Position numbers and translations under genes: made by a program. Positions 41,601 to 49,574 of a DNA stretch of 64,000 nt are shown here, piece by piece (positions within the stretch are counted from its first letter, which is position 1; every line of letters starts with the position of its first letter). The notes beneath the pieces were generated by a model. The model had not been told where the DNA came from. It did not search any database and saw only the letters and a list, made by a program, of their open reading frames with translations. Source of the DNA: Lacticaseibacillus kribbianus (GTDB taxonomy: Bacteria; Bacillota; Bacilli; Lactobacillales; Lactobacillaceae); the NCBI RefSeq assembly GCF_020180945.1, contig NZ_JAIPUL010000001.1, positions 1,480,578 through 1,544,577 of the forward strand. Direction: 5' to 3'.

Positions 41601-42972
41601 CAAAGGTCTCGAGGAACGACCCGCAGCCGCTCGAACAGGCCTCGTTGAGCTTGATGGTCGACAGCGCGTGGTTCTTGATGGTCATCGCCTTCATGTCCTG
41701 GCCACCGATATCCAGGATGAAGTCGACGTCCGGCTGGAAAAAGCTGGCCGCGCGGTAGTGGGCGACGGTTTCGACCTCACCGATGTCGACCATCAGCGCG
41801 TTTTTGATCAGGTGCTCGCCGTAACCCGTCACCGCGGCCTTGGCGATGGTGACACCCGCCGGCAGCTTGGCGTACATGTCGCGCATGATCTGCTTGGTTT
41901 TCTCCAGCGGGTCGCCGTCGTTGCTGTCGTAGTAGGTGTACAGCAACTTGCGGTCGTCGCTCATCAGGGCCACCTTGGTCGTCGTCGACCCCGCGTCGAT
42001 GCCCAAGAAGGCCTGCCCCTGGTAGCTCGCCAGGTCGCGGGTGTCGACCCGTGCTTCGGCGTGGCGCTTGCGGAACTCCTGCAGCGCGTCGTCGTCTTCA
42101 AACAGCGGCGTCAGCGCGTGCGCCGGGCGCATGCCCGAGTCGTCGCCGTGCTCGAGGCGATCGAGCAGCGCGACCAGCGTGGTCTGCGGCTGATCTTCGG
42201 CGTAAAACGCCGCGCCCTTGGCCACGAACAGCTGCGGATCGGCCGGGAACACCACCTGCTCCGGGGTCAGGTGCAGTGTCGTGATGAAGCGCTCGCGCAG
42301 CTGGTCCATGAAGTAGAGCGGCCCCCCGAGGAAGGCGACGTTGCCGCGGATCTTGTGGCCGGCGGCGAGCCCGGAGATGGTCTGGTTGACCACCGCCTGG
42401 AAAATGCTGGCGGCGATGTCGGCCTTGGCGACGCCGTCGTTGATCAGCGGCTGCACGTCGGTCTTGGCGAACACGCCACAGCGGCTGGCGATTGGGTGGA
42501 TCACCTTGGCGTCCCTGGCCAGCTCGTTGAGCCCGTCGGCGTCCACCTTGAGCAGCGTCGCCATCTGGTCGATGAACGCCCCGGTGCCGCCGGCGCAGGA
42601 GCCGTTCATGCGCTGCTCAAGCGCCGCGCCGAAGAACGTGATCTTGGCGTCCTCGCCGCCCAGCTCGATCGCCACGTCGGTTTGGGGGATCAGCGTCTCC
42701 ACCGTTTTGGTGCAGGCGATCACCTCCTGGACGAACTTCAGGTTGAGCAGGTTGGCCAGCCCCATGCCGCCCGATCCCGTGATGGTCAAGGACAGGTGGG
42801 TCAGCGGGCCCAGCTCGTGAACGGCCTCCTCGATAATCTTGCGGCTGGCCGCCTTGACGTCCGAAAAATGCCGCTCGTAGCGGGCGAACTGCGTGTTGTG
42901 CGCCTCATCCATCACCACCAGCTTAACCGTGGTGGAGCCGACGTCGATGCCGCCGATCCAGTGCTGATCCAT
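38698..42972 (-). CDS. Giant 2-hydroxyacyl-CoA dehydratase-type activase
   Basis: 1424 residues. Two ASKHA ATPase modules of the BcrA/BadF/HgdC type in tandem (about 1-300 with GGIDVGSTTVKLV, GSCAGGTGAF; about 325-620 with LGIDAGSTTTKVAL, ACSSGCGSFLET), then a DUF2229-type region starting with CGGCENNC (about 660) and a C-terminal part similar to dehydratase/double-cubane subunits (GCGIDAIDADQ, MTQTGGGCRATNY, PFGCLPNHI). Family members use ATP to drive an electron from an iron-sulfur cluster to a low-potential acceptor. The lactobacillar single-chain form has no known substrate. ATG 42972 behind GGGAGG. The flavodoxin gene directly upstream is the likely electron donor. Confidence 0.88.
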   Translation of the reverse strand: MDQHWIGGIDVGSTTVKLVVMDEAHNTQFARYERHFSDVKAASRKIIEEAVHELGPLTHLSLTITGSGGMGLANLLNLKFVQEVIACTKTVETLIPQTDVAIELGGEDAKITFFGAALEQRMNGSCAGGTGAFIDQMATLLKVDADGLNELARDAKVIHPIASRCGVFAKTDVQPLINDGVAKADIAASIFQAVVNQTISGLAAGHKIRGNVAFLGGPLYFMDQLRERFITTLHLTPEQVVFPADPQLFVAKGAAFYAEDQPQTTLVALLDRLEHGDDSGMRPAHALTPLFEDDDALQEFRKRHAEARVDTRDLASYQGQAFLGIDAGSTTTKVALMSDDRKLLYTYYDSNDGDPLEKTKQIMRDMYAKLPAGVTIAKAAVTGYGEHLIKNALMVDIGEVETVAHYRAASFFQPDVDFILDIGGQDMKAMTIKNHALSTIKLNEACSSGCGSFLETFATSLNYKIQDFAQAALLAKHPSDLGSRCTVFMNSKVKQVQKEGATIGDIAAGLSVSIIKNALFKVIKMRKPSDMGQHIVCQGGTFYNEAVLRAFEQIAGVNVIRPNIAGLMGAYGAALIAQDAAAAGDHTTMLLPAQMDNLTFTKEYMHCGGCENNCALTITVFNDGRRFVTGNRCEKGEARGLKERLPKDNGKVNLVQEKYNLLFSYKPMRKKLAVRGTIGLPRVLNMYENYPLWQTFFTQLKFRAELSPKGSAAQYEKGMETIPSDTVCYPAKQVHGHIQALIDKGYQHIFYPAVVYEVTESQQAQNHFNCPIVQSYPAVIRNNVDEIASGQVDMRSPYLNLADHAGTAANLYECLQDFGVTKQEVTDALEAGYKELDHFHQQIQNRGEDTLRMLMATGEHGIVLAGRPYHLDPEVNHGISQLMTAEGFHVLTEDSIAHLGDVEGLRVVNQWVYHSRLYAAAKIAAKTPQLEFVQLNSFGCGIDAIDADQVEEIMDRYNRLYTSLKIDEGTNMGAIRIRLRSLKAAVAEREGRHILPQKLADAPEPVDFTKAMAQSGYTLLLPMMSPIHQAGLVDVALQASGYNVVNLPMEDRKAVDVGQQFVNNDACYPAIISIGQMLEALQSGKYDLNKTAVMMTQTGGGCRATNYIPLIRKALKDAGFANVPVVSLSLGNQGVEETPGFKFTLPLLRRVAIAFLYGDLFERVVYHTRPYELEPGAVDKLHADWLDLVRPSIEKGSFHEFKKNVAQIVQDFDTIPLTAAVKPKVGLVGEILVKYSPIANNDLVRLLEKEGAEAVVPDIVGFMNYSLYNQVFKYEHLGAKASAKWFGEFAIQVIRWCELPMQKALKASKRFEGIEAIEEIAHDASKVLSLGNQTGEGWFLTGEMIELLKSGVPNIVCMQPFGCLPNHIVGKGMVKALREQFPGANIAPIDYDPGTSVVNQLNRIRLMLATANKHLAETQAVASR

Positions 42973-43077
42973 ACTTACCTCCCGTGGCGGCCGCAGTCGC
43001 CGGTGCCTGGTGCCACGGCCGCGCTTCATTGAATGCGCGGCTGCTCAAAACGGTGCCGGCCGTGCCGGCACAAAAAC

Positions 43078-43536
43078 CTACTTGTCGCCCACCTTGGCGA
43101 TCAGCTCGTCGGTGAAGGTGTCGAGGCGCTCAAGGTCTTCGGCCTCGGGCTCCAGATCGATCTTGACGCTGGCCGAACCCTGGGTCGCGCCGGTCTGCTT
43201 GAAGGCCGCCTCAAACATCTCGACGGCCGTGCAGAAGCGCTCGTAGGCCGTGTCGCCGGAGCCGGCGACGCCAAACACCTTGCCGGGCAGCTCGAGCTCC
43301 TGCAGCTCGTCGTAAAAGTCCAGCGCCTCGTCCGGCAGCTCGCCGTCGGTCACGCCGGAGTAGGTGTAGGAGGCGACGACGCAGAGGTCGACGTCCAGAA
43401 AGTCCTCGGCCACCGCCTGGGAGATCTCCTGCACGTCGGTGTCGTACCCCGCCGCTTCCAACCGCTCGTTGATGTGGTTGGCGATAAGTTCATTGTTGCC
43501 AGTCAGGCTGGCGTAAACGATCAGTGCTGATGCCAT
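43078..43536 (-). CDS. Flavodoxin
   Basis: 152 residues, short-chain-like flavodoxin. FMN phosphate loop VYASLTGNNE near the N-terminus (T/S-X-T-G-N pattern), loops around SYTYSGVTDGELPD and GVAGSGDTAYERF, and very acidic composition. One-electron carrier at low potential. ATG 43536 lies 5 bp behind AAGGAGG. Immediately upstream of the activase gene on the same strand (105 bp apart), consistent with delivering electrons to it. Its promoter carries a TetR-like operator also found at the lipid/glycan cassette. Confidence 0.93.
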   Translation of the reverse strand: MASALIVYASLTGNNELIANHINERLEAAGYDTDVQEISQAVAEDFLDVDLCVVASYTYSGVTDGELPDEALDFYDELQELELPGKVFGVAGSGDTAYERFCTAVEMFEAAFKQTGATQGSASVKIDLEPEAEDLERLDTFTDELIAKVGDK

Positions 43537-43573
43537 GATGTCCTCCTTGTTCAACTGTTCACCCAAAATGCAG

Positions 43574-43617
43574 TGAGTACTTACTCATAAGATAGACCGT
43601 TGTGCGCGGTCACGCAA
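43574..43617 (-). promoter_or_regulatory. Flavodoxin promoter with TetR-like operator
   Basis: Minus strand TTGCGT (43617-43612), 17-bp spacer, TATCTT (43594-43589), followed at once by the dyad TGAGTA..TACTCA (43587-43574). The plus-strand core AGTGAGTACTTACT differs from the site at 9791-9804 (AGTGAGCACTCACT) by two C-to-T changes, and both lie just downstream of the -10. Confidence 0.7.
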
Positions 43618-43793
43618 GAAAATTGTGATGCTTCGAACATTTTGTCACATTTCGCGCGACGACGCAAAACCGACGGCCCGGGCGCCGGCACGAACGGACC
43701 GCGGCCTCCGCCCTATCGCGTGGTGCGCGTGGTGCCGTGTGCGCTCCCACGATTGATTCTCGACCCCAACGACCGGTAGCGCCGTGGCAGCGC
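43618..43793. other. Intergenic region without visible gene
   Basis: GC-rich spacer between the flavodoxin promoter and the terminator of the GNAT operon. I see short inverted repeats but no promoter, reading frame with ribosome site or stable multi-arm structure. Confidence 0.4.
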
Positions 43794-43845
43794 AAAGGGC
43801 GCCCACCACGCCCTCCCTTGGGAAATGCGTGGCAGGCGCCCTTGC
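43794..43845 (-). terminator. Terminator of the NUDIX/GNAT/phosphatase operon
   Basis: GCAA(A)GGGCGCC / GGCGCCC TTGC outer stem with an inner CACCACGC/GCGTGG stem; about 55 bp after the last stop codon. Confidence 0.75.
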
Positions 43846-43900
43846 AGACGTGCGCGTTAACTTTTGGTTTTGTGCGTGTGCGGTGCTGGCCGCGCCGCTT

Positions 43901-44398
43901 TCACCCCTCGGACAGCGCCTTGTCCATGATGGTGACGGCGACCACGTTCAGGTCGCCGAGGTCCGTGGTGGTCGCGCTGACCGGCACGAAGCCTTCCGCC
44001 TGCCAGAACGCGGCGGCCGGCTTGTTGTCGTCGACCACGGCGACGCGCAGGCGCGCGTAGTCCTTGAAGTGTGCCGCAAGCTGCGCCACAGCCTGCCGGC
44101 CGAGGCCGCGGCGCTGGTTGCTGGCCGGCAGGAGCAGCAGGCCGATGTACACCGTGCCCGCGTCCGGGTACCCCACCAGGAGGTCCAAGACGCCGACCGG
44201 CACGCCGTTTTCCAGCAGCAGGCCGTAGTGCTTGGCGCTGGCCGGCGCGTCGGCCGGCTTGGCCAGCCGGTCCTCGGTCACCGTCGCGCGCGTCGGGGCG
44301 GGCTGGTGGGTCAGGCGAAAGTAGTCCGGGGCTCCCTGGTACAGGGCGAGCGCCGCCTTGCGGTCGGACATGGCGCTCACGGGTTTGAAAGTCAGCAT
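43901..44398 (-). CDS. GNAT N-acetyltransferase
   Basis: 165 residues. GCN5-related fold with the acetyl-CoA loop QRRGLGRQAVAQL (about 100) and the C-terminal AAAFWQAEGFVPV block. Acetylates an amine of unknown identity. The start is one of two consecutive ATG codons (44401 or 44398); the second gives better spacing to GGAGG, the first overlaps the phosphatase stop by one base. Last gene of a five-gene operon. Confidence 0.88.
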   Translation of the reverse strand: MLTFKPVSAMSDRKAALALYQGAPDYFRLTHQPAPTRATVTEDRLAKPADAPASAKHYGLLLENGVPVGVLDLLVGYPDAGTVYIGLLLLPASNQRRGLGRQAVAQLAAHFKDYARLRVAVVDDNKPAAAFWQAEGFVPVSATTTDLGDLNVVAVTIMDKALSEG

Positions 44399-44400
44399 CA

Positions 44401-45186
44401 TCACGCCTCCTTGAGGTAAAGCCGCTTCAGGTCCGCCTGCTCGCCGGCAGACAGCGCGAGGCCCTGTTCCAGGTAGCGGGCCATGCCGCCGTACTCGCTT
44501 GCGATGGTGGCAAGCGCCGCGTCCAGGTACTCGGGCCGGGCGATCCACAGGTCCGCGAGGCTCTGCTGCATGTTGGCGTTGGCGCCTTCACGCTTGGCGT
44601 CCGCGATCACCTTCGCCTTTTGGCCGCCGACGTACTGGTTCGTCGCCAGGTAGTCTTCGCGGATCGTCGCCTCGGGCACACCGAGCGCCGCCAGCGCGAA
44701 CACCGCGGCCATCCCCGTGCGGTCCTTGCCGGCCGAGCAGTGAAACAGCACGGTGCCGTCCGTTTTGGCCAGCAGCAGGTCGAAGAAGTGGCGGTACGCC
44801 TTTTGCGACGTGGCGTTGGTGATGAATTCGCGGTAGGTCTTCAGCATGTTCTTGTAGCCGCCCTTAGCGTCGAAGGCGAACTCGGCCTGCTCCTCGGCCC
44901 AGGACTTCGTCACCTGGGTCTTGTCGTAGGGAAAAACGGGGTTGAAGTCGTAGTCCGCGCCGACCGGCAGCCGGTCGGGCGCCTCCGCGCGCTCCTCCGG
45001 CGAGCGGAAGTCAAGATCCGTGGTGACGCCGTGCGCGCCCAGGAACGCCTGGTCGCGCTCGGACAGCCGGTCCAGCTTGCCGGCGCGCACCAGCCGGTGG
45101 TCGGCGACCGTGCGACCGTCCGCCGTGCGGTAGCCGCCCAGGTCGCGGAAGTTGTAGCCGTGATGAATGTTCAGTAGTTGCACCAA
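44401..45186 (-). CDS. Tyrosine-protein phosphatase (PTPLA/IphP-like)
   Basis: 261 residues. Protein-tyrosine/phosphoinositide phosphatase of the lactobacillar and listerial LipA type. The active-site loop is FHCSAGKDRTG (HCX5R) near residue 150, with the N-terminal NFRDLGGYRTADG and FRSPEERAEAP blocks. Removes phosphate from tyrosine or from phosphoinositides through a Cys-phosphate intermediate. Starts at TTG 45186 or GTG 45183, 8-11 bp behind AAGGGG. Between two GNAT genes in the operon. Confidence 0.9.
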   Translation of the reverse strand: MVQLLNIHHGYNFRDLGGYRTADGRTVADHRLVRAGKLDRLSERDQAFLGAHGVTTDLDFRSPEERAEAPDRLPVGADYDFNPVFPYDKTQVTKSWAEEQAEFAFDAKGGYKNMLKTYREFITNATSQKAYRHFFDLLLAKTDGTVLFHCSAGKDRTGMAAVFALAALGVPEATIREDYLATNQYVGGQKAKVIADAKREGANANMQQSLADLWIARPEYLDAALATIASEYGGMARYLEQGLALSAGEQADLKRLYLKEA

Positions 45187-45223
45187 GTCGTGATCCCCTT
45201 TTGTTCAGATTCTTACCTCTACC

Positions 45224-45667
45224 CTACCCGACCGCGCGCAGCATGTCCAGATGGGGAATGCCGTCCTCCAGGTAAACCGCGCTGGTCGGCGCGAAGCCGA
45301 ACCCCGCGTAAAAATCCTGCAGGTAGGCCTGCGCCTGAATGCGCACCGGTTGATCCGGGTAGCGTCGCGCGATTTCGGCCAGCGTCGCTTCCACCAGCCG
45401 GCGGGCCAGGCCCTCGTGCCGGCGCTTGGCCACCACCAGCACCCGACCGAAGCTGATCGCGCCGCCGGCCGGCCACGGCACGATGCGCGCGTAGGCGACC
45501 AACGCGCCGGCGTCTGCCAGCACCACGTGCACCGCCTGGCGATCGCGGTCGTCGACCTCCTGGTAGGCACAGTTTTGCTCGACGACGAACACCTTGGTGC
45601 GCGCCGCCAGAATCGTCAGCAGCTCCTCCGGCGTCAGCGCTGCCGTCTCCTTGATCACCACGTCCAT
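45224..45667 (-). CDS. GNAT acetyltransferase, ElaA family
   Basis: 147 residues. The ElaA signature RTKVFVVEQNCAYQEVDDRD appears near the N-terminus and the CoA loop is RRHEGLARRLVEA. ElaA proteins are small GNATs of unresolved substrate. ATG 45667 lies 1 bp after the stop of the preceding GNAT gene, with AAGGAG inside that gene's last codons, so the two are coupled. Confidence 0.9.
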   Translation of the reverse strand: MDVVIKETAALTPEELLTILAARTKVFVVEQNCAYQEVDDRDRQAVHVVLADAGALVAYARIVPWPAGGAISFGRVLVVAKRRHEGLARRLVEATLAEIARRYPDQPVRIQAQAYLQDFYAGFGFAPTSAVYLEDGIPHLDMLRAVG

Positions 45668-45668
45668 G

Positions 45669-46154
45669 CTACCGCTCCTTGATCATGTACAGCACCAAGT
45701 CGGCGACCGGTGCCACCTCGTCCTCCGCCACCGGCCGCCTGCCGTCCAGCCACGCCCCGGAGCCGTCCGGCACATAGCCGCGCCGCACGTAAAGCCGCTG
45801 GGCCGGCCCGTAGCCGGGGTGCAGCCCGACGCCCAGCGTCACCGGCAGCCCGGCGGCGGTTTCGGCCGCGGCCATCAGCGACGTGCCGACGCCGGCCTGG
45901 CGAAAGGCCGCAAACACGTTGAAGTCGGCCAGCTCCGGCAACTGCCCGGCCCAGGGCCCGTGCGGCGCCTTGGGCAAAAGCGTCAGGTAGCCGGCGACCT
46001 GACCCGCCACCTCCGCCACAAACACCCGGCGACTGCCGGCCGCCTGCTCCGCCAGGTACTGCGCGAGCACCCGCGGCCGCCCCGGCCAGCCCATCGCGGC
46101 GAAGCCGGCGTTGATCGCGTCAATATCCGTTTCCCGCATCTCGCGAATCCTCAT
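45669..46154 (-). CDS. GNAT N-acetyltransferase
   Basis: 161 residues. RIREMRETDIDAI opening, CoA loop FRQAGVGTSLMAAAE near residue 90 and AQRLYVRRGYVPDGSG near 120, all standard GNAT blocks. Substrate unknown. ATG 46154 behind AGGAGG, 9 bp after the NUDIX gene. Confidence 0.9.
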   Translation of the reverse strand: MRIREMRETDIDAINAGFAAMGWPGRPRVLAQYLAEQAAGSRRVFVAEVAGQVAGYLTLLPKAPHGPWAGQLPELADFNVFAAFRQAGVGTSLMAAAETAAGLPVTLGVGLHPGYGPAQRLYVRRGYVPDGSGAWLDGRRPVAEDEVAPVADLVLYMIKER

Positions 46155-46163
46155 CGTGTCCTC

Positions 46164-46619
46164 CTAATCGGCGAACGGCACGTCGCCGTTCAGGTAGTGC
46201 GCAAGCGCCCGCTCGTGCTGCGGGGAAAACAGCTTGGGCAGGGCGTCCGGCGCGAAGTAACGCAGCGCCGCGGTCTCGGCGTTGGCGGCGTCGAGCCGAC
46301 CGCCGACGACGCGGCAGGCGAAAAACAGCACGACGCACTGGGCGACGTCGCCGTTTTGGTAGTGCTGAATCGCCCCGGAGTCGACCCCGAGCAGCCGAAT
46401 CGGCGCGACCGCCAGCCCGGTTTCCTCCCGAAACTCGCGCGTGCAGGCCGAAGCCGCGGTTTCGCCGAACTCAAGCGCTCCGCCCGGCAGTCCCCAGCCG
46501 CCGTCGCTGCGTTCCTGCAGCAGAATCGCCCCGTCGGCGTCCGAAACGATGCCCCCGGCAAAGGTCAGAATCACCGGCGCGTGCCCGACCGCCCGGCGCA
46601 GGTCCTGAATGTAGTCCAT
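46164..46619 (-). CDS. NUDIX hydrolase (MutT-like)
   Basis: 151 residues, soluble. Complete NUDIX box: GGALEFGE, seven residues, REF, R, EETGL. Hydrolyses a nucleoside diphosphate derivative, perhaps an oxidised nucleotide or ADP-ribose; the sequence does not tell which. First gene of the operon NUDIX, GNAT, GNAT(ElaA), tyrosine phosphatase, GNAT. ATG 46619 behind GGAGGG. Confidence 0.9.
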   Translation of the reverse strand: MDYIQDLRRAVGHAPVILTFAGGIVSDADGAILLQERSDGGWGLPGGALEFGETAASACTREFREETGLAVAPIRLLGVDSGAIQHYQNGDVAQCVVLFFACRVVGGRLDAANAETAALRYFAPDALPKLFSPQHERALAHYLNGDVPFAD

Positions 46620-46648
46620 CGCAATCCCTCCGCATCTCAGTTAGGTTC

Positions 46649-46677
46649 AGTATACCGTTGCCGCAACGGCGGCACAA
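46649..46677 (-). promoter_or_regulatory. Promoter of the NUDIX/GNAT operon
   Basis: Minus strand TTGTGC (46677-46672), 17-bp spacer, TATACT (46654-46649), 30 bp before the NUDIX ATG. Confidence 0.75.
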
Positions 46678-46808
46678 CGGGCGCGGTGCGGCATGAGTGG
46701 GCCAGCGCGCACTGACTCGCGCCGCCTCACCGCCAACCACCTGGCCGTCGTCGCCCCCCTCCCCGGCGCACCGGGCCATCCCCAATGTAGCCAGCCACCT
46801 GCACCGTA

Positions 46809-47011
46809 GCGGCCGCAGGGTCCCGGGCCGGTCAGGCCGAGAGAGAACCGGTGGCCCGGATGACCCGCGGGTTTTGCGGGGCATTCGCGCCACCGGTTCC
46901 GGCAGATTTGGCGACGGGCCAAACGCGAAGCGGCTCCGGCGCCAAATCTAGGGCCGAGACCAAGGCTTGGCCCGGCCGCACAGCCTGACCGGCCCGGGAC
47001 CCGGAGGCCGC
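46809..47011. repeat. Multi-arm palindromic structure (candidate RNA)
   Basis: Perfect 20-bp closing helix (46818-46837 with 46983-47002), extended after an internal loop by GCGGCC/GGCCGC (46809-46814 with 47006-47011). Three perfect or near-perfect arms inside: AACCGGTGGC/GCCACCGGTT (46846-46898), AGATTTGGCG/CGCCAAATCT (46904-46949) and GGGCC.AG/CT.GGCCC (46951-46973). No protein frame fits. All stems are Watson-Crick, so the transcribed strand cannot be told. It resembles the 196-nt elements in architecture but shares no clear sequence. A 15-bp direct repeat CGGAGGCCGCGGCCG (47002-47016, 47040-47054) follows. Confidence 0.6.
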
Positions 47012-47069
47012 GGCCGTCAGCCCGCACGAATCCGGGCTTCGGAGGCCGCGGCCGCCACCACACAAACAG

Positions 47070-47107
47070 CAAAACCCCCGCACCGGCGAAGTGCCGGTGC
47101 GGGGGTC
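47070..47107 (-). terminator. Terminator of the pcrA-ligA-camS-gatCAB-dagK operon
   Basis: CCCCCGCACCGGC gaag tGCCGGTGCGGGGG; the minus strand continues into GTTTTGC. 14 bp after the kinase stop codon. Confidence 0.85.
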
Positions 47108-47120
47108 GCAAAGCAGCGGG

Positions 47121-48131
47121 TTAGCTGCCGATGGTGCCGTTGCCGTTGATGTCGTGGCCGGTGAGGTGCTCGACCTCGGCCATGTAGTCGTGCTGGGCGT
47201 CGGCCGGTGGCAGGTTGTTCTTCGGAATCTCGTCGACATTGGCGTAGATCTCGATGTGCTGGCGCAGGTTCTGGAACGTCATCGGGGCCTGGCCGCCGAA
47301 CTCGCCGTCCAGGTTGATTTTCATCTCGCCGCCGTCGGTGCGGGTGGCCTTGAGCGTCCGGGTCTTGGTGTAGATGATGTTGGCATCGTCCACGTGGCGC
47401 CCGCCGTTCAGGACCTTGGCCATCAGCACCAGGATGTCGCCGAGGTTGCCGGTTTTGACCACAATCAGCGAGAACTTGCCGTCGCCGAGCGACGCGTCGG
47501 GCACGATCTGCTCGAAGCCGCCGATCGAGTTGGTCATCGCGAGCAGGAACATCGAGGCCGGCCCGTCGTAGCTGCCGTCGTCGAACTCCAGGTGCATCGG
47601 CACCGGGCGCACGCCGGGCAGCATCTCCGCGCCCTTGATGACGTAAGCGAAGTAGCCGAAGATCGACTTGAACTCGGACGGCACCGCGTAGGTCAGCTCG
47701 GTCAGCATGCCCCCGGCGGCGATGTTCATGAAGTAGTGGTCGTTGGCCTGGCCGATGTCCATCAGAAGCGTCTGCCCCTGCAGGATCATCTTGGCCGCGG
47801 CCACCGGGTCCTCGCGCGGAATCCGCAGGGCGCGCGCGTAGTCGTTGGTGGTGCCGGCCGGGATCAGCGCCATCTTCGGACGCTTCTCGTGCGGCGCGAT
47901 GCCGTTGACCACCTCGTTGATGGTGCCGTCGCCGCCGGCCGCGACGATCAGGTCAAAGCCGGCCTCCGTCGCGCGCGCCGCCTCGGTTCTTGCGGACCAT
48001 GGCGTGGGCGTGGTCTGAAAGGCGCTGCTCTCGTAGCCCGCCTGCTCCATCACGTCCAGAATGTCCGCAACGTAGCGCTTCATGCCCTCATTGCCGCTGG
48101 TTGGGTTGTAGATCAGTCGTGCCCGTTGCAT
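47121..48131 (-). CDS. dagK: Diacylglycerol/lipid kinase DagK (DgkB type)
   Basis: 336 residues, soluble DgkB-type kinase that phosphorylates diacylglycerol released by lipoteichoic acid synthesis, returning it to phospholipid. Nucleotide-binding block YNPTSGNEG at the N-terminus, catalytic GGDGTINEVVNGI near residue 68 and LIPAGTTNDYARAL near 92. The C-terminal 25 residues (DAQHDYMAEV..GNGTIGS) extend a little past the usual domain. ATG 48131 behind AAAGGAGG, 13 bp after gatB; the same gene order is common in lactobacilli. Confidence 0.95.
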   Translation of the reverse strand: MQRARLIYNPTSGNEGMKRYVADILDVMEQAGYESSAFQTTPTPWSARTEAARATEAGFDLIVAAGGDGTINEVVNGIAPHEKRPKMALIPAGTTNDYARALRIPREDPVAAAKMILQGQTLLMDIGQANDHYFMNIAAGGMLTELTYAVPSEFKSIFGYFAYVIKGAEMLPGVRPVPMHLEFDDGSYDGPASMFLLAMTNSIGGFEQIVPDASLGDGKFSLIVVKTGNLGDILVLMAKVLNGGRHVDDANIIYTKTRTLKATRTDGGEMKINLDGEFGGQAPMTFQNLRQHIEIYANVDEIPKNNLPPADAQHDYMAEVEHLTGHDINGNGTIGS

Positions 48132-48143
48132 GACGTCCTCCTT

Positions 48144-49574
48144 TTAGCGCTTGCTCAGCTCGCTCATCAGAATCTGGTTGACCACCTTCGGGTTGGCCTT
48201 GCCGTGCGTCTCCTGCATGATCTTGCCGACCAGGAAGCCGACGGCGCGGTCCTTGCCGCTGTGGAAGTCGTCGATACTCTGCTGGTTGGCGTCCAAAACG
48301 GCGTCGATGATCGGCGTCAGCTTAGCGGGGTCGGACAGCTGCACCATGCCCTTGGCCTCAACCCAGGCCTTGGGATCCGTGTCGTTGACAATGATCTCCT
48401 TGAAGACCTTCTTGGCGATCTTGCTGGAAATGGTGCCGTCCGCGATCAGCTTGATCATCTCGGCCAGGTGCGCCGGGGTCAGCGCGACGTCCTTGAGCTC
48501 GGCGTGCTCGGCGTTGAGGTAGCCCGACACCTCGCCCATCAGCCAGTTGGACGCAAGCTTCGGGTCGGCGCCCTCAGCCACGGTGGCCTCGAAGAAGTCG
48601 GACATCTCCAGCGTGTTGGTCAAAACGCCGGCGTCGTAGGCCGGAATCTTCCAGTCGTCGACGTAGCGGGCGCGCCGGCGGGCCGGCGGCTCCGGCAAAG
48701 TGGCCGCGACCTCATCGATCCAGGCCTGGGACACGTGCACCGGCGGCAGGTCGGGCTCCGGGAAGTAGCGGTAATCGTCCGCGCCTTCCTTGACGCGCAT
48801 CAGGATGGTCTCCTTCTTGTCGACATCCCAGCGCCGCGTCTCCTGGCGCACGGTGCCGCCGGCCATCAGCAGCTGGGCCTGGCGCTTTTGCTCGTAGGCC
48901 AGGCCGTCTCGAACGTGCACGAAGGAATTCAGGTTTTTGATCTCGGTCTTGGTGCCGTACTTGGCGCTGCCGATCGGCGCGACGGACAGGTTGGTGTCCA
49001 CGCGCATGGACCCTTCCTCCATCTTGACGTCGGAGGCGCCGGTGAACTGCACGATCTGGCGCAGCTGCTCGAGGTACTGGTAGGCCTCCTCGGGGCTTGC
49101 GATGTCCGGCTCAGACACGATTTCGATCAGCGGCGTGCCCTGGCGGTTCAGGTCGACGTAGGAGTAGCCGTCGTCTTCGTGCTGGTTTTTACCCGCATCC
49201 TCTTCGACGTGCAGCTCGTGGATGCCGATGCGCTTCTTCTTGCCGTCAACCTCGATTTCGATGTAGCCGTTGGTCGCCAGTGGCGTCTCGGACTGCGTAA
49301 TCTGGTAGGCCTTCGGGTTGTCCGGGTAGAAGTAGTTCTTGCGGTCAAAATGGGTGTCGCGCGTGATGTCGGCGTGAAGCGCCAGCGCGACCATGATGCC
49401 GTAGCTGTACGCGCCCTTGTTGATGCTCGGCAAAACGCCCGGGAAGCCCCAGTCGATCACGTTGGTCTGCGTGTTGGGCGCGGCGCCGTAAGACACCGGC
49501 GTCGGCGAGTACATCTTGGACTTGGTCTTCAGCTCGACGTGGACCTCAAGCCCGATGGTGGTTTCAAAATTCAT
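48144..49574 (-). CDS. gatB: Asp/Glu-tRNA(Asn/Gln) amidotransferase subunit B
   Basis: 476 residues, the usual length. Binds the mischarged Glu-tRNA(Gln) or Asp-tRNA(Asn), activates its side chain with ATP and accepts ammonia from GatA. The conserved opening [31 protein letters not shown] and [10 protein letters not shown] are present; a C-terminal YqeY/tail domain follows. Start overlaps the gatA stop (ATGA), so the complex is made in step. Confidence 0.98.
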   Translation of the reverse strand: MNFETTIGLEVHVELKTKSKMYSPTPVSYGAAPNTQTNVIDWGFPGVLPSINKGAYSYGIMVALALHADITRDTHFDRKNYFYPDNPKAYQITQSETPLATNGYIEIEVDGKKKRIGIHELHVEEDAGKNQHEDDGYSYVDLNRQGTPLIEIVSEPDIASPEEAYQYLEQLRQIVQFTGASDVKMEEGSMRVDTNLSVAPIGSAKYGTKTEIKNLNSFVHVRDGLAYEQKRQAQLLMAGGTVRQETRRWDVDKKETILMRVKEGADDYRYFPEPDLPPVHVSQAWIDEVAATLPEPPARRRARYVDDWKIPAYDAGVLTNTLEMSDFFEATVAEGADPKLASNWLMGEVSGYLNAEHAELKDVALTPAHLAEMIKLIADGTISSKIAKKVFKEIIVNDTDPKAWVEAKGMVQLSDPAKLTPIIDAVLDANQQSIDDFHSGKDRAVGFLVGKIMQETHGKANPKVVNQILMSELSKR

